Origin: Paracoccaceae bacterium
Lineage (GTDB): Bacteria; Pseudomonadota; Alphaproteobacteria; Rhodobacterales; Rhodobacteraceae
Length of the DNA stretch: 45,299 bases
Direction of reading: 5' to 3'
Assembly: GCA_007134865.1 (NCBI GenBank)
Contig: SLJW01000052.1
Span: 1-45,299 of the forward strand
Positions 26,698-36,179 of the stretch are shown in pieces. Numbering within the stretch: position 1 is the stretch's first letter; the number at the start of each line of letters is the position of its first letter. The translations under genes were made by a program, and so were the position numbers. Under the pieces are notes generated by a model, which worked only from the letters and a program-made list of their open reading frames with translations, ran no database searches and had not been told where the DNA came from.

Positions 26698-27311
26698 CTG
26701 GGACCCAGATCGCGGGCGTCAGTGTTTCACGTGAAACACTGGATCGTCTGGAAGCGTTCGCCGACCTTCTCAAGAAGTGGACACAACGGATCAACCTAGT
26801 GGCTCCTGCGACCATTCCCGACCTGTGGAAGCGACACATTATCGACTCGGCGCAGATCTTCTCTCACGCCCCGCGCAACGCTTGCTCTTGGGTCGATCTA
26901 GGCTCGGGCGGTGGTCTGCCGGGGATTGTATGTGCCAGCCTCGCACATGAGCACATGCCAGGCTGTTTTTTCACTCTGATCGAAAGCGATACTCGCAAAT
27001 CTGCATTCCTGATGACCGCGGCCCGCACGCTCGACTTGCCAGTGACGGTCTTGCCGCATCGCGCAGAAGCGGTGCCACCACAAGGTGCCGATATCGTCTC
27101 GGCACGTGCGTTGGCACCGCTGATGCAATTGCTTCCATTGGTTGAACGGCATCTGGACGAGAATGGTGTGGCACTTCTGCCAAAAGGGAAAAATCATGCG
27201 CAAGAGCTTGCAGCGATGCAGCAGGAATGGCACTTTGACCTCGCCTCGCACCCCAGCCTGACAGACCCCCTGGCCCGGCTGCTTGTGATAAAGGAAATCC
27301 GCCGTGCCTGA
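26694..27311 (+). CDS. rsmG: 16S rRNA (guanine527-N7)-methyltransferase RsmG
   Basis: SAM-dependent methylation of G527 in 16S rRNA; loss gives low-level streptomycin resistance in other bacteria. The 205-aa protein has [17 protein letters not shown], the SAM-binding [12 protein letters not shown] (near residue 67) and [16 protein letters not shown] at 26694 overlaps the mnmG stop. Its codons 10-15 (VSVSRETL segment) are formed by parS site 2, so the peptide sequence is constrained by the centromere site. Its end overlaps parA by 8 nt. Confidence 0.95.
   Translation: MTGTQIAGVSVSRETLDRLEAFADLLKKWTQRINLVAPATIPDLWKRHIIDSAQIFSHAPRNACSWVDLGSGGGLPGIVCASLAHEHMPGCFFTLIESDTRKSAFLMTAARTLDLPVTVLPHRAEAVPPQGADIVSARALAPLMQLLPLVERHLDENGVALLPKGKNHAQELAAMQQEWHFDLASHPSLTDPLARLLVIKEIRRA
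26723..26738 (+). other. parS site 2 (centromere-like ParB site)
   Basis: Second perfect TGTTTCACGTGAAACA, inside rsmG, about 1.9 kb from site 1. Here the palindrome is extended by three more matched bases on each side (26720-26741). Confidence 0.97.
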
Positions 27312-28119
27312 TCGTTTTTCGACCCGAACCATTGCAATAGCAAATCAGAAAGGCGGTGTTGGCAAAACCACCACAGCGATAAACCTCGCCGCCGCGCTTG
27401 CAGAGCGCGGCATGCGAACTCTCTTGATCGACCTCGACCCACAGGGCAACGCCTCTACTGGCTTAGGGCTCGAGATGGGAGCGCGAAAATACACGACTTA
27501 TGATCTGATCTTCGGCGACACATCTGCCCGCAATATCTTTGTCGAAACAGAGCAACCTGGACTTTGGATCGTCCCTGCAACGACCGATTTGTCATCCGCA
27601 GATATCGAGCTGATGTCGCGGGCACGCCGTAGCTATCTGTTGCAGGATGCGCTGCGCCAGCGCGACATCGCCGAGGCGGAATTCGATTATATCCTGATAG
27701 ATTGTCCACCGTCTTTGAATCTTCTGACAATCAATGCGATGGTTGCTGCACATTCCATCCTGGTGCCATTGCAGGCTGAGTTTTTCGCGCTCGAAGGTCT
27801 CTCACAGCTTATGCTGACAGTGAGGGACTTACGCGAAACGGCGAATCCTCAGATTCGGATCGAGGGCGTTCTTCTGACCATGTATGACCGGCGCAACAAT
27901 CTCGCCCAGCAGGTCGAAGCAGATGCGCGCGCCAATCTGGGCGATATGGTTTTCCGAACCATTGTTCCGCGCAATGTACGCCTGTCCGAGGCCCCTTCTT
28001 TTGCGGTGCCGGTTCTACGGTATGATAGTGAATCGAAAGGTGCAGTCGCCTATCGTGATCTGGCGGCAGAACTTCTTGAAAAGCATGACAGATTTGTCAG
28101 CGAGGGAGCTGTCACGTGA
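27304..28119 (+). CDS. parA: Chromosome-partitioning ATPase ParA
   Basis: Deviant-Walker ATPase that moves ParB-parS complexes away from the origin. The 271-aa protein has ANQKGGVGKTTTAINLAAAL (deviant Walker A with the signature Lys, residues 13-32), LLIDLDPQGNASTG (Walker A' Asp) and ILIDCPPSLNLLT (Walker B). No N-terminal DNA-binding domain is present, as in chromosomal ParA (Soj). The GTG at 27304 has AAGGA about 8 nt upstream and overlaps rsmG by 8 nt; parA and parB overlap by 4 nt. Confidence 0.97.
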   Translation: MPDRFSTRTIAIANQKGGVGKTTTAINLAAALAERGMRTLLIDLDPQGNASTGLGLEMGARKYTTYDLIFGDTSARNIFVETEQPGLWIVPATTDLSSADIELMSRARRSYLLQDALRQRDIAEAEFDYILIDCPPSLNLLTINAMVAAHSILVPLQAEFFALEGLSQLMLTVRDLRETANPQIRIEGVLLTMYDRRNNLAQQVEADARANLGDMVFRTIVPRNVRLSEAPSFAVPVLRYDSESKGAVAYRDLAAELLEKHDRFVSEGAVT

Positions 28120-29018
28120 CCGAGAAGAAGCTCGAGCGCCGGGGTTTGGGACGCGGCCTTTCGGCCCTGATGGCTGAGGTATCCGCTGCGCCCTCTGACA
28201 CTGTACAGACCCGTGGGCAAGTACAGCGCATCGGCATCGAACAGCTTGTGCCCAACCCGAACCAACCACGCCGTCATTTTGACGAGACAGCTCTCGCGGA
28301 ACTTGCCGCGTCGATCCGTGAAAAAGGCGTCATCCAGCCTCTGATCGTTCGGCCAAAAAGCGAACTATTCGAGATTGTCGCCGGTGAACGCCGCTGGCGC
28401 GCGGCTCAACGCGCGCAGGTGCATGAATTGCCCGTCGTGGTGCGCGAATTCACCGATACCGAAGTGCTCGAGATAGGTATTATCGAGAATATCCAGCGGA
28501 CGGATCTGAACCCTATCGAAGAGGCCAGCGGCTACCGTTCTTTGATCGAGCGTTTCGGGCATACGCAGGAAAAGCTCGCCGAAGCGATGGGCAAGAGCCG
28601 GTCCCATATCGCAAATCTGATGCGCCTGTTGAGCTTGCCTGATGAAGTCCAAGTCCTGTTGCGCGATGGCAAGCTTAGCACTGGCCATGCTCGTGCACTG
28701 ATCACCGCAGAAGATCCGGCCATGTTGGCTCGCAAGGTCGTGCTTGAAGGGCTTTCCGTGCGCCAGACAGAAGCATTGCTCAAAGCGCCGAATTCAAAGC
28801 CTGCGGCACGAAAAAAGCCCCGATCAGAGAAGGATGCTGATACCCGCGGGCTGGAAAGTGATCTTTCTGCAGTCCTGGACATGAAGGTCGAGATCGACCA
28901 TGGGGACGATGGCAAGGGCACCATGACCATCCGGTATCTTTCAATGGAGCAGCTTGATCGGCTTTGTGCGATCATTGGGACGCCGTTCAGCAAACGAGGG
29001 ATCGGAGAAGAGCATTGA
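28116..29018 (+). CDS. parB: Chromosome-partitioning protein ParB (CTP-dependent DNA clamp)
   Basis: Binds the two parS sites of this window and spreads as a CTP-gated clamp. The 300-aa protein has the N-terminal ParA-interacting region (LERRGLGRGLSALM, residues 4-17), the CTP/ParB motifs IREKGVIQPLIVRP and VAGERRWRAAQRA (GERR motif near residue 90), an HTH centred on LAEAMGKSRSHIANLMRLL (near 155-170) and a C-terminal dimer domain. Start GTG at 28116. Its last 32 nt overlap the 3' end of the convergent hemW gene. Confidence 0.97.
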   Translation: MTEKKLERRGLGRGLSALMAEVSAAPSDTVQTRGQVQRIGIEQLVPNPNQPRRHFDETALAELAASIREKGVIQPLIVRPKSELFEIVAGERRWRAAQRAQVHELPVVVREFTDTEVLEIGIIENIQRTDLNPIEEASGYRSLIERFGHTQEKLAEAMGKSRSHIANLMRLLSLPDEVQVLLRDGKLSTGHARALITAEDPAMLARKVVLEGLSVRQTEALLKAPNSKPAARKKPRSEKDADTRGLESDLSAVLDMKVEIDHGDDGKGTMTIRYLSMEQLDRLCAIIGTPFSKRGIGEEH

Positions 29019-30141
29019 GCACCGGGCGACCCTGCCGGGTCGCGCGCAACCGGGTGCCGCTTTGCGCAAGCAGTCCTTGTTCCTCCAATTCCAAAATCCG
29101 GGCTCTATCCAGCGGATCTTCGGCAAGATCTTGATATCGTTGTAAGTCAATACCCACGCTGAGGCGCAGACCCATCATCAGGTATTCCATCGCCTGCTCG
29201 TCTCGCGGCACCTCGCTCCGGGGCAATTCGCCATGGCCCAGCGAGTTGACCTGTTGCAGCCAGTGATCAGGGCTCAAGAGCGTTTCGGTCGCAAAGCGCC
29301 TGCCGCCCAGCGTCAGCCGCCCATGCGCACCCGGCCCAATCCCGGCATAATCGCCCCCGCGCCAGCAGATCAGGTTATGACGCGAAGCGGCATCCTCACG
29401 CGCATGGTTGGAAATCTCATAGCCTTCCATACCGTAATCTGAACAAATATCCTGCGTTATCAGATACATATCTGCTGAAAGTTCGTCCTCTGGCAGTCCT
29501 TTCAGTCCACCTTTGGCGGCCCGAGCACCAAAGGCAGTGCCCGGTTCGATGGTCAATTGATAGAGCGAGAGATGATCAACCGCCATGTCAAGCGCCTCGC
29601 GCAACTCGGCTTTCCACGCAGAAAGTGTCTGAAATTGTCTCGCGTAGATCAGATCGAAGCTGACACGTTCGAACGCGCTTCGTGCAATATCAAAGGCGGC
29701 GCGACCCTCGGCCGCGCTGTGCAACCGTCCTAGGCGGCGTAAGTCAGTGTCGTTCAGCGCCTGCATCCCCATCGAGACCCGGTTGACGCCCGCTTCTGCA
29801 AAACCCTTGAAGCGCTCAGCTTCAACCGAGCCAGGGTTCGCTTCCAGCGTGATCTCCAGATCATTTGCCGCGCGCCAGTTCGAGTGGATTCGCTCAATCA
29901 GTGCAGCAACCAGATCTGGCGACATCAACGACGGTGTGCCACCTCCGAAAAAGACCGTGTTCAGGACACGATCCTCAGTTTCCGCAGCGATGCGGTCGAT
30001 TTCCGTCAGATAGGCGCTCGCCCAGGCATCCTGATCGATTTCGCTCGCGACATGCGAGTTGAAATCGCAATAGGGGCATTTGGAAGCGCAAAAGGGCCAG
30101 TGAAGATAGAGCCCGAACCCGCCATGCTTCCAGTCGTCCAC
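28987..30141 (-). CDS. hemW: Radical-SAM heme chaperone HemW
   Basis: HemW (formerly HemN-like) is a radical-SAM protein that binds heme and delivers it to targets; it was long misannotated as coproporphyrinogen III oxidase. The radical-SAM cluster motif is CASKCPYCDFNSH (CxxxCxxC), right after GFGLYLHWPF. The C-terminal HemN domain is present. The open frame reaches an ATG at 30213, which would overlap rdgB. The GTG at 30141 has AAGGGAG 8 nt upstream and gives the family N-terminus (VDDWKHGGFGLYLHWPF), so it is chosen (384 aa). Convergently overlaps parB by 32 nt. Confidence 0.92.
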   Translation of the reverse strand: MDDWKHGGFGLYLHWPFCASKCPYCDFNSHVASEIDQDAWASAYLTEIDRIAAETEDRVLNTVFFGGGTPSLMSPDLVAALIERIHSNWRAANDLEITLEANPGSVEAERFKGFAEAGVNRVSMGMQALNDTDLRRLGRLHSAAEGRAAFDIARSAFERVSFDLIYARQFQTLSAWKAELREALDMAVDHLSLYQLTIEPGTAFGARAAKGGLKGLPEDELSADMYLITQDICSDYGMEGYEISNHAREDAASRHNLICWRGGDYAGIGPGAHGRLTLGGRRFATETLLSPDHWLQQVNSLGHGELPRSEVPRDEQAMEYLMMGLRLSVGIDLQRYQDLAEDPLDRARILELEEQGLLAQSGTRLRATRQGRPVLNALLRSLVC

Positions 30142-30200
30142 GCGGTCCGCTCCCTTATCAACCTTGTTCTCTATTTGTTTTCGGCAAGGTGAAAATCGGT

Positions 30201-30809
30201 TCAGGAGAAACATCCTTCAAGCAAGGCAGAAATCGCCGCACCACGATGTGAACGCGCGTTTTTCTCTTCGGATGTCATTTCCGCGAAAGTTCGGGTTTCC
30301 CCTTCGGGCTGGAACATGGGATCGTAACCGTGCCCATCCTTGCCGCGGCGCGGCCAAACGAGTTCCCCCGCCGCATGACCCTCGAATACCTCTTCGTGCC
30401 CATCAGGCCAGGCAAGAACCAGTGTGCAGCAGAAGCGCGCCTTCCACGGTTGGGCGGCGCCCTCTTCCCTCAGCGCGGTGTGCGTCTTTTCCATCGCCAT
30501 CACGAAATCACGCCCTGTGGGAGTTTCAGCCCAGTTAGCAGTATAGACCCCGGGCGCGCCGTTGAGTGCCGCAACCTCCAGCCCGGAGTCATCTGCGAGC
30601 GCGGGAAGGCCCGTCGCTTCTGCAGCGGCATGTGCCTTGATTGATGCGTTCTCCACGAATGTGGTGCCTGTCTCCTCAGGTTCGGGAAGATCATGCTCTT
30701 TCGCTGAGGTCACGGTGATACCATATGGCGCCAAAATCTGGCGAAATTCATCCAGTTTGCCCGCGTTATGGGTGGCTATCAGCAAGGTCCGCTCGGTAAA
30801 CTTCCTCAT
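30201..30809 (-). CDS. rdgB: XTP/dITP diphosphatase (RdgB/HAM1 family)
   Basis: Removes deaminated purine nucleotides (ITP, XTP) from the pool by pyrophosphohydrolysis. The 202-aa protein has [10 protein letters not shown] near residue 13, [24 protein letters not shown] (near 70-93), the FEGHAAG region and [20 protein letters not shown] near 155-175, all diagnostic. Its ATG overlaps the rph stop by 4 nt, giving a rph-rdgB-hemW operon, a conserved alphaproteobacterial order. Confidence 0.96.
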   Translation of the reverse strand: MRKFTERTLLIATHNAGKLDEFRQILAPYGITVTSAKEHDLPEPEETGTTFVENASIKAHAAAEATGLPALADDSGLEVAALNGAPGVYTANWAETPTGRDFVMAMEKTHTALREEGAAQPWKARFCCTLVLAWPDGHEEVFEGHAAGELVWPRRGKDGHGYDPMFQPEGETRTFAEMTSEEKNARSHRGAAISALLEGCFS

Positions 30810-31519
30810 GCGATGGCGGCCTTCTGGGCGGAAACCAGTTCTGTCACGCCTTTCTCTGCAAGATCGACAAGGCGGGTCAACTCATCGCGTGAGAAAGTTG
30901 CGCCTTCCGCGCTCATCTGCACCTCGACCAGACGCCCTGAGCCCAGCAAAATGAAATTGCCGTCCACACCAGCAGTGCTGTCCTCGGCATAATCCAGATC
31001 GAGCACTGGCTGACCGGCATAGATGCCGCAAGAGACTGCTGCCAGGTGGTCGGTGATTGGGTCCGAGACCACATCGCCAGCCTGAAGGAGTTTGTTGACT
31101 GCCAGTCGCAGCGCCACCCAGCCGCCCGTAATGGCTGCGCAGCGCGTGCCTCCATCGGCCTGAATCACATCGCAGTCGATCGTGATCTGGCGCTCGCCCA
31201 AGGCAGAGCGGTCCACACATGCGCGCAGGGACCGCCCGATCAATCGCTGGATTTCCACGGTTCTTCCCTGCTGTTTGCCCGCTGTCGCCTCGCGCCGCAC
31301 GCGGGTGTTGGTCGCACGCGGCAGCATGCCGTATTCGGCCGTGACCCAGCCGAGGCCCGTGTTGCGCAGGAAGGGAGGTGTGCGGTCTTCGAGCGACGCT
31401 GTGCAGAGCACTTTCGTGTCGCCCATCGAGATCATGCAGGAGCCTTCGGCATGTTTGGTGACATGCGGCTCGATTGAAATCGTTCGAATCTTGTCTAAAT
31501 CTCGTCCTGACGGGCGCAT
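30806..31519 (-). CDS. rph: Ribonuclease PH
   Basis: Phosphorolytic 3'-5' exoribonuclease for tRNA 3'-end trimming. 237 aa from ATG 31519 with AAGGA upstream, the normal family size. Conserved features include [41 protein letters not shown] and [26 protein letters not shown]-like arginine-rich phosphate-binding segments, with [19 protein letters not shown] near the end (metal-binding Asp). The frame continues upstream of 31519 in an antisense extension over hrcA, which is not part of the gene. Divergent from hrcA. Confidence 0.96.
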   Translation of the reverse strand: MRPSGRDLDKIRTISIEPHVTKHAEGSCMISMGDTKVLCTASLEDRTPPFLRNTGLGWVTAEYGMLPRATNTRVRREATAGKQQGRTVEIQRLIGRSLRACVDRSALGERQITIDCDVIQADGGTRCAAITGGWVALRLAVNKLLQAGDVVSDPITDHLAAVSCGIYAGQPVLDLDYAEDSTAGVDGNFILLGSGRLVEVQMSAEGATFSRDELTRLVDLAEKGVTELVSAQKAAIA

Positions 31520-31641
31520 GAGCAGTCCTTTCTCGGTTTGCGCTTCGATACAGGGGCAGGCGCGGGCGTTGCAAGTCTGTTTGCCCTTGAAACCGAGGCG
31601 AAATTCCAGTGCTCTTCGTGTCGGTCCAGTTGGAGACGCAA

Positions 31642-32721
31642 ATGGGCGAGGTTCCTGACAGTCGCAAATTGCTGGAAGAGATGAACGCGCGCTCGCGCGA
31701 GGTATTTCGGCGCGTGGTAGAGGGCTATCTGGCTTCGGGTGCTCCAGTGGGCTCGCGCACCCTGACACGCGACATGAGCGAGAAGGTTTCGGCCGCGACA
31801 GTGCGCAATGTGATGCAAGACCTGGAGTTCCTGGGACTTCTGGACAGTCCGCATATCTCTGCGGGTCGCGTGCCAACCAATCTGGGGTTGCGTCTCTTTG
31901 TGGACTCGCTGTTGGAGGTGTCCCCGCTCGACGAGAACGACCGCGAAAAACTTGATCAGACGCTGGGGAGCAATGAGCGCGACGTCTCCTCGCTGCTCGA
32001 ACAGATTGGCGGTGCACTTAGCGGTGTGACGCAGGGTGCCTCCTTGGTTCTCTCGCCAAAACATGAAGCTGCTATCCGACATATTGAATTCGTCAGTCTA
32101 GGCCCTGACCGTGCACTTGTCGTCCTGGTTTTTGCCGATGGGCACGTCGAGAATCGTCTCTTCGCGCCCCCGCGGGGCATGACCCCTTCAGCGATGCGCG
32201 AGGCGGCGAATTATCTCAACTCGATGATCGAGGGGATGACTGTTACTTCCCTGCTTGCGCGCTTCCGCGACGAGATCACGCGCAACCGCCGTGAGATTGA
32301 CGCGCTCGCCACGCAACTGGTCGAGCAGGGCCTTGCGATCTGGGAGAACGAAGGCGAGCCGCAGGAGCGCCTGATCGTGCGCGGGCGGGCAAATTTGCTC
32401 GGTGAGGGGGCGGTGGAAGAGGATATCGAGCGCATACGCAGTCTTTTCGATGATCTGGAGCGCAAGCGCGATATCGCCGAGTTTCTGGAGCTGACCGAAA
32501 CAGGCGAAGGGGTGCGCATCTTTATTGGCGCCGAGAACCGGCTTTTTTCGCTGACGGGTTCAACTCTGGTGGTTTCTCCTTATATGAACGCGGAACGCAA
32601 GGTGATAGGTGCCGTCGGCGTGATCGGGCCGACTAGATTGAACTACGGGCGGATCGTGCCGATTGTGGATTACACGGCGCAATTGGTTGGGCGCATGTTA
32701 GCTGACCGGCGTACGGATTGA
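31642..32721 (+). CDS. hrcA: Heat-inducible transcription repressor HrcA
   Basis: Represses chaperone operons at CIRCE operators and is released on heat stress through GroEL titration. The 359-aa protein has a winged-helix N-terminus ([26 protein letters not shown], residues 13-38; [30 protein letters not shown]) followed by a GAF-like dimer domain. The open frame starts at 31609, but the ATG at 31642 has GGAG 6 nt upstream and fits the family N-terminus. Adjacent to grpE, as in many bacteria. No CIRCE repeat is visible upstream, so its own control differs from the CIRCE model. Confidence 0.95.
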   Translation: MGEVPDSRKLLEEMNARSREVFRRVVEGYLASGAPVGSRTLTRDMSEKVSAATVRNVMQDLEFLGLLDSPHISAGRVPTNLGLRLFVDSLLEVSPLDENDREKLDQTLGSNERDVSSLLEQIGGALSGVTQGASLVLSPKHEAAIRHIEFVSLGPDRALVVLVFADGHVENRLFAPPRGMTPSAMREAANYLNSMIEGMTVTSLLARFRDEITRNRREIDALATQLVEQGLAIWENEGEPQERLIVRGRANLLGEGAVEEDIERIRSLFDDLERKRDIAEFLELTETGEGVRIFIGAENRLFSLTGSTLVVSPYMNAERKVIGAVGVIGPTRLNYGRIVPIVDYTAQLVGRMLADRRTD

Positions 32722-32738
32722 AGAGCGAAGAGGATAGA

Positions 32739-33302
32739 ATGGCCGAGGCAAACCCGAAGACTGAAGAGCAGCAAGAGCCGCAGATGAGCGCGCCAGAAGA
32801 GAGCGTTGATGATCCGCTGGAATTGATGGAGCGCGAACTGGCAGCAGTGCAGGCTGAGCGCGACGAGATGCGCGACCGGATGATGCGGGCTCTAGCCGAG
32901 GCCGAGAACAGTCGGAAGCGCGCCGAGAAGGATCGCCGTGACGCGCAGGTTTATGGTGGCGCCCGTATCGCGCGCGATATGCTGCCGGTTTATGACAATC
33001 TTGCGCGCGCGCTCAATGCCGCCAATGACGAGACACGCGCCGCTGCCGCCGGGTTGGTCGAGGGTGTTGATCTTACTCTGCGCGAACTGACCAACATCCT
33101 GCAAAAGCATGGTGTCGAGCGGATTTGTCCCGAGGTCGGCGATATGTTCGATCCGCATCGCCACCAGGCCATGTTCGAGGCCCCGGTTCCCGAAACCCGC
33201 GCCGGCCAGATCATTCAGGTCATGGCCGAAGGGTTCATGCTGCATGACCAACTCTTGCGCCCAGCGCAGGTGGGGGTTTCATCGACGCCTGCGTCGAATT
33301 GA
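32739..33302 (+). CDS. grpE: Nucleotide-exchange factor GrpE
   Basis: Co-chaperone that swaps ADP for ATP on DnaK. 187 aa from ATG 32739, with AGAGGA 5 nt upstream; the frame also opens at a TTG at 32718 inside the hrcA end, but that is unlikely. The N-terminus is acidic and long-helical (ELAAVQAERDEMRDRMMRALAEAENSRKRAEKDRRDAQVYG), typical of the GrpE coiled coil, followed by the C-terminal beta domain (RICPEVGDMFDPHRHQAM). Follows hrcA by 17 nt. dnaK and dnaJ are not in the window. Confidence 0.95.
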   Translation: MAEANPKTEEQQEPQMSAPEESVDDPLELMERELAAVQAERDEMRDRMMRALAEAENSRKRAEKDRRDAQVYGGARIARDMLPVYDNLARALNAANDETRAAAAGLVEGVDLTLRELTNILQKHGVERICPEVGDMFDPHRHQAMFEAPVPETRAGQIIQVMAEGFMLHDQLLRPAQVGVSSTPASN

Positions 33303-33323
33303 GTATTTTTGGCAAGAAAATGA
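33301..33323 (+). repeat. Intergenic motif copy D
   Basis: Plus-strand GAGTATTTTTGGCAAGAAAA, matching the motif over its first 17 bases, starting within the grpE stop codon and filling the 21-nt gap to the convergent mutS stop. Confidence 0.55.
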
Positions 33324-35939
33324 TCAAGGTTTGGTAAGCGATTTCAATTCGTAGACCAAATCCAGCGCCTGTTTCGGCGTCAGCTCGTCCGGGGAGATCT
33401 GGGCGAGCTTTTCCATGGCCGGGTCGGGCTTGGGTTCGGGTGCTTGGGGCGGATTGGCCGCGAAGAGGGGAAGGTCGTCGATGATGGCCTTGGGGCTCGC
33501 TGAACTGCCCTGTTCCAGCGCCGTGAGGATTTCGCGCGCGCGGGTGATGACGGCTTCCGGTAGCCCGGCGAGGCGGGCGACTTGCACGCCATAGCTGCGA
33601 TCAGCGGCGCCGCGGCGGACCTCATGCAGGAAGATGACCTCGCCCTCCCATTCCTTCACGGCAACGGTGGCATTCTGCACACCCCTCAGGCGTCCGGCAA
33701 GCGCTGTCATCTCGTGGTAATGAGTGGCGAAGAGAGCACGGGTACGATTGACGTCATGAAGATGCTCGAGTGTGGCCCAGGCAATCGAGAGCCCGTCATA
33801 TGTTGCTGTTCCGCGCCCGATCTCGTCAAGAATGACCAGCGCGCGGTCATCGGCCTGATTGAGAATCGCAGCCGTCTCGACCATTTCGACCATAAAGGTC
33901 GAGCGTCCGCGAGCCAGATCATCCGAGGCCCCCACGCGGCTGAAGATCTGGCTCACCAGTCCGATATGCGCCGCTTGTGCGGGCACGAAGCTGCCCATCT
34001 GCGCCAGTATGGCAATCAGCGCGTTCTGGCGCAGGAAGGTGGATTTGCCAGCCATGTTGGGGCCTGTCAGCAGCCATATGGCGGCCCTGTCCGAAGCCGA
34101 AAGGTCGCAGTCATTGGCGATAAAGCTCTCGCCCGTACGCTTGAGTGCGTCCTCCACGACCGGGTGACGGCCAGAGGTGATGGCAAAGGCGCGCGAGGTG
34201 TCGAGCTTGGGCGGGGACCAGTTACGATCCTGAGCGAGGTCGGCGAGCGCGGCGGCAAGGTCGATTTCTGCCAGCGCCCGTGCGGTTTCCGAGAGGGCAG
34301 GGGCCGCGTCGAGAATCGCCTGCCGCAAGTATTCGAACAGGCGCTTCTCGATCTCGAGCGCCCGGCTGCCTGCATTGAGGATTTTGGTCTCCAGTTCGGA
34401 TAGTTGCAGCGTGGTGAAGCGGACCTGGTTTGCCGTGGTCTGGCGGTGGATGTAGCGCTCTTTCAGCGCCTGCATCCGCTCACTATGCGTGGCGGTTACC
34501 TCGATGAAATAGCCCAGCACATTATTATGTTTGATCTTCAGGGACGAGATGCCGGTGTCGCTTTGGTAGTCCGTCTGGAGCCGCGCAATGATCGCGCGGC
34601 CCTCGTCCCTCAGTTCGCGCGCCTCGTCGAGATCGGCATCGTGCCCCGGGGCGATGAAACCACCGTCGCGCGCCAATAGTGGAGGTTCGGCGATGAGGGC
34701 GGCGTTGAGCAGATCGAGCAGCGTTTCGAAGCCTCTCAGTGCGGATCGTGCCTCGCTCAGCAGCGGTGGGAGGTCTTGGGATGAAAGCTGTTCCGCGATC
34801 GCAAGAGCCTGCGTCAGTGCGTTGCGGATGGCGGTCATGTCGCGCGGGCCTGCACGGTCGAGGGCAAGGCGGGAAAGGGCGCGGTCAATATCGGGAACAG
34901 ATTTGAGCGCGGTTCGCAATTCGTTGCGCAAGCGGCCGTTGTCATAGAGGAATTGGACAGCCTCTTGTCGGGCAAGGATGGTCTCGATCCGCCGCGACGG
35001 CGCCGCGAGGCGGCGCTCTAGCAGGCGGGCGCCCGGCGCGGTCAGCGTCCGGTCGATGCAAGTCAGCAGACTACCTGCGCGCGTGCCCGAGAGCGATTGC
35101 GTGAGTTCGAGGCTGCGACGGGTCGTGGCATCGATTTGTACCAGTTCTTCGCCGCTGTCGCGTTGTGGCGGGTGCAGGAGCGGCAGCTTGCCGCGCTGGG
35201 TCAGGTCAAGATAATCCACCAGCGCCCCGAGTGCCGCGCGTTCCGGGCGGGTGAAGGCCGCGAAACCGTCAAGTGTCTGGACCTGATAGAGCGCGCAGAG
35301 CCGCGCTTCAGCGGACTGGCTGTCAAAGCTCGCCGGTGTAAGCCCGGTCAGGGAAATGCTCATATCTTCGGTAATAGGGCGGATTTCCTCGGAGTGTTTG
35401 TCATTGACCAGCAATTCGCGAGGGGCGAGCCGGGCCAGTTCGGGCGAGAGACGGGCACGAGACAGCGCGGTGACGCGGATCTCGCCGGTCGAGATATCCG
35501 CCCAGGCCAACGCGCCGTCACCCCGCAACTCGGCCCATGCGGCGAGGAAATTGTGGCGGCGGGCATCGAGCAACGACTCTTCGGTCAGTGTGCCGGGAGT
35601 GACAAGTCGTGTGATCTCGCGCCGCACGACGGCCTTGTGGCCGCGTTTCTTGGCCTCCTCGGGGGTTTCCATCTGCTCGGCGATGGCCACGCGGAAGCCC
35701 TTGCGGATGAGCGTGAGCAGATAGCCCTCGGCAGAATGATGGGGGACACCGCACATCGGGATATCCTCGCCCAGATGCTGGCCACGTTTGGTGAGCGCAA
35801 TGTCAAGGGCGCTTGCCGCCGCGACGGCATCATCGAAGAACAACTCATAGAAATCGCCCATGCGGTAAAACAGCAATGCGTCCGGGGCGCTGGCCTTGAC
35901 CTCCAGATACTGGGCCATCATCGGGGTAGGGGTGCTCAC
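33324..35939 (-). CDS. mutS: DNA mismatch repair protein MutS
   Basis: Recognises mispaired and looped bases after replication. About 871 aa. Domain I has the mismatch-reading loop LFYRMGDFYELFFDDA (Phe-x-Glu motif region, residues 23-38) and IPMCGVPHHSAEGY. The C-terminal ATPase has LLTGPNMAGKSTFLRQ (P-loop near 620), VILDEIGRGTATYDG (Walker B) and FATHYHEMTALA. The frame opens at ATG 35960, but the GTG at 35939 has AGGGA 8 nt upstream and gives the family start (STPTPMMAQYLEVK), so it is preferred. Ends 21 nt from grpE in convergent orientation. Confidence 0.96.
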   Translation of the reverse strand: MSTPTPMMAQYLEVKASAPDALLFYRMGDFYELFFDDAVAAASALDIALTKRGQHLGEDIPMCGVPHHSAEGYLLTLIRKGFRVAIAEQMETPEEAKKRGHKAVVRREITRLVTPGTLTEESLLDARRHNFLAAWAELRGDGALAWADISTGEIRVTALSRARLSPELARLAPRELLVNDKHSEEIRPITEDMSISLTGLTPASFDSQSAEARLCALYQVQTLDGFAAFTRPERAALGALVDYLDLTQRGKLPLLHPPQRDSGEELVQIDATTRRSLELTQSLSGTRAGSLLTCIDRTLTAPGARLLERRLAAPSRRIETILARQEAVQFLYDNGRLRNELRTALKSVPDIDRALSRLALDRAGPRDMTAIRNALTQALAIAEQLSSQDLPPLLSEARSALRGFETLLDLLNAALIAEPPLLARDGGFIAPGHDADLDEARELRDEGRAIIARLQTDYQSDTGISSLKIKHNNVLGYFIEVTATHSERMQALKERYIHRQTTANQVRFTTLQLSELETKILNAGSRALEIEKRLFEYLRQAILDAAPALSETARALAEIDLAAALADLAQDRNWSPPKLDTSRAFAITSGRHPVVEDALKRTGESFIANDCDLSASDRAAIWLLTGPNMAGKSTFLRQNALIAILAQMGSFVPAQAAHIGLVSQIFSRVGASDDLARGRSTFMVEMVETAAILNQADDRALVILDEIGRGTATYDGLSIAWATLEHLHDVNRTRALFATHYHEMTALAGRLRGVQNATVAVKEWEGEVIFLHEVRRGAADRSYGVQVARLAGLPEAVITRAREILTALEQGSSASPKAIIDDLPLFAANPPQAPEPKPDPAMEKLAQISPDELTPKQALDLVYELKSLTKP

Positions 35940-36179
35940 GCTTCGCGTCCCTTTTTCCATTTCGCGCGGAAGGTAGCGAATGGGGCAGGCGGGGGGAAGG
36001 GGCCGCGTGGGGTTGCGCGAAGTGGTCTCCGCTGGCGGGTTTCGCCGAGCCTAACGCAGTGCGCGATCTCTGTGGCAGATTTGTCTCAGGCGATGAGCAG
36101 AGGCATCGTTCGGCTATGCAGATTTGCAAGTTGCGGATACTCTTCGAAAAAACCTCGAGCAAATAATGAGGCAGAGCAG

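Noticed and set aside
31520-31641. CIRCE operator upstream of hrcA
   Set aside because: No TTAGCACTC and GAGTGCTAA pair could be found.
35097-36179. Long upstream extension of the lipoprotein reading frame
   Set aside because: It runs antisense through mutS and has no family similarity; the lipoprotein signal peptide and the ribosome-binding site place the start at 36180.
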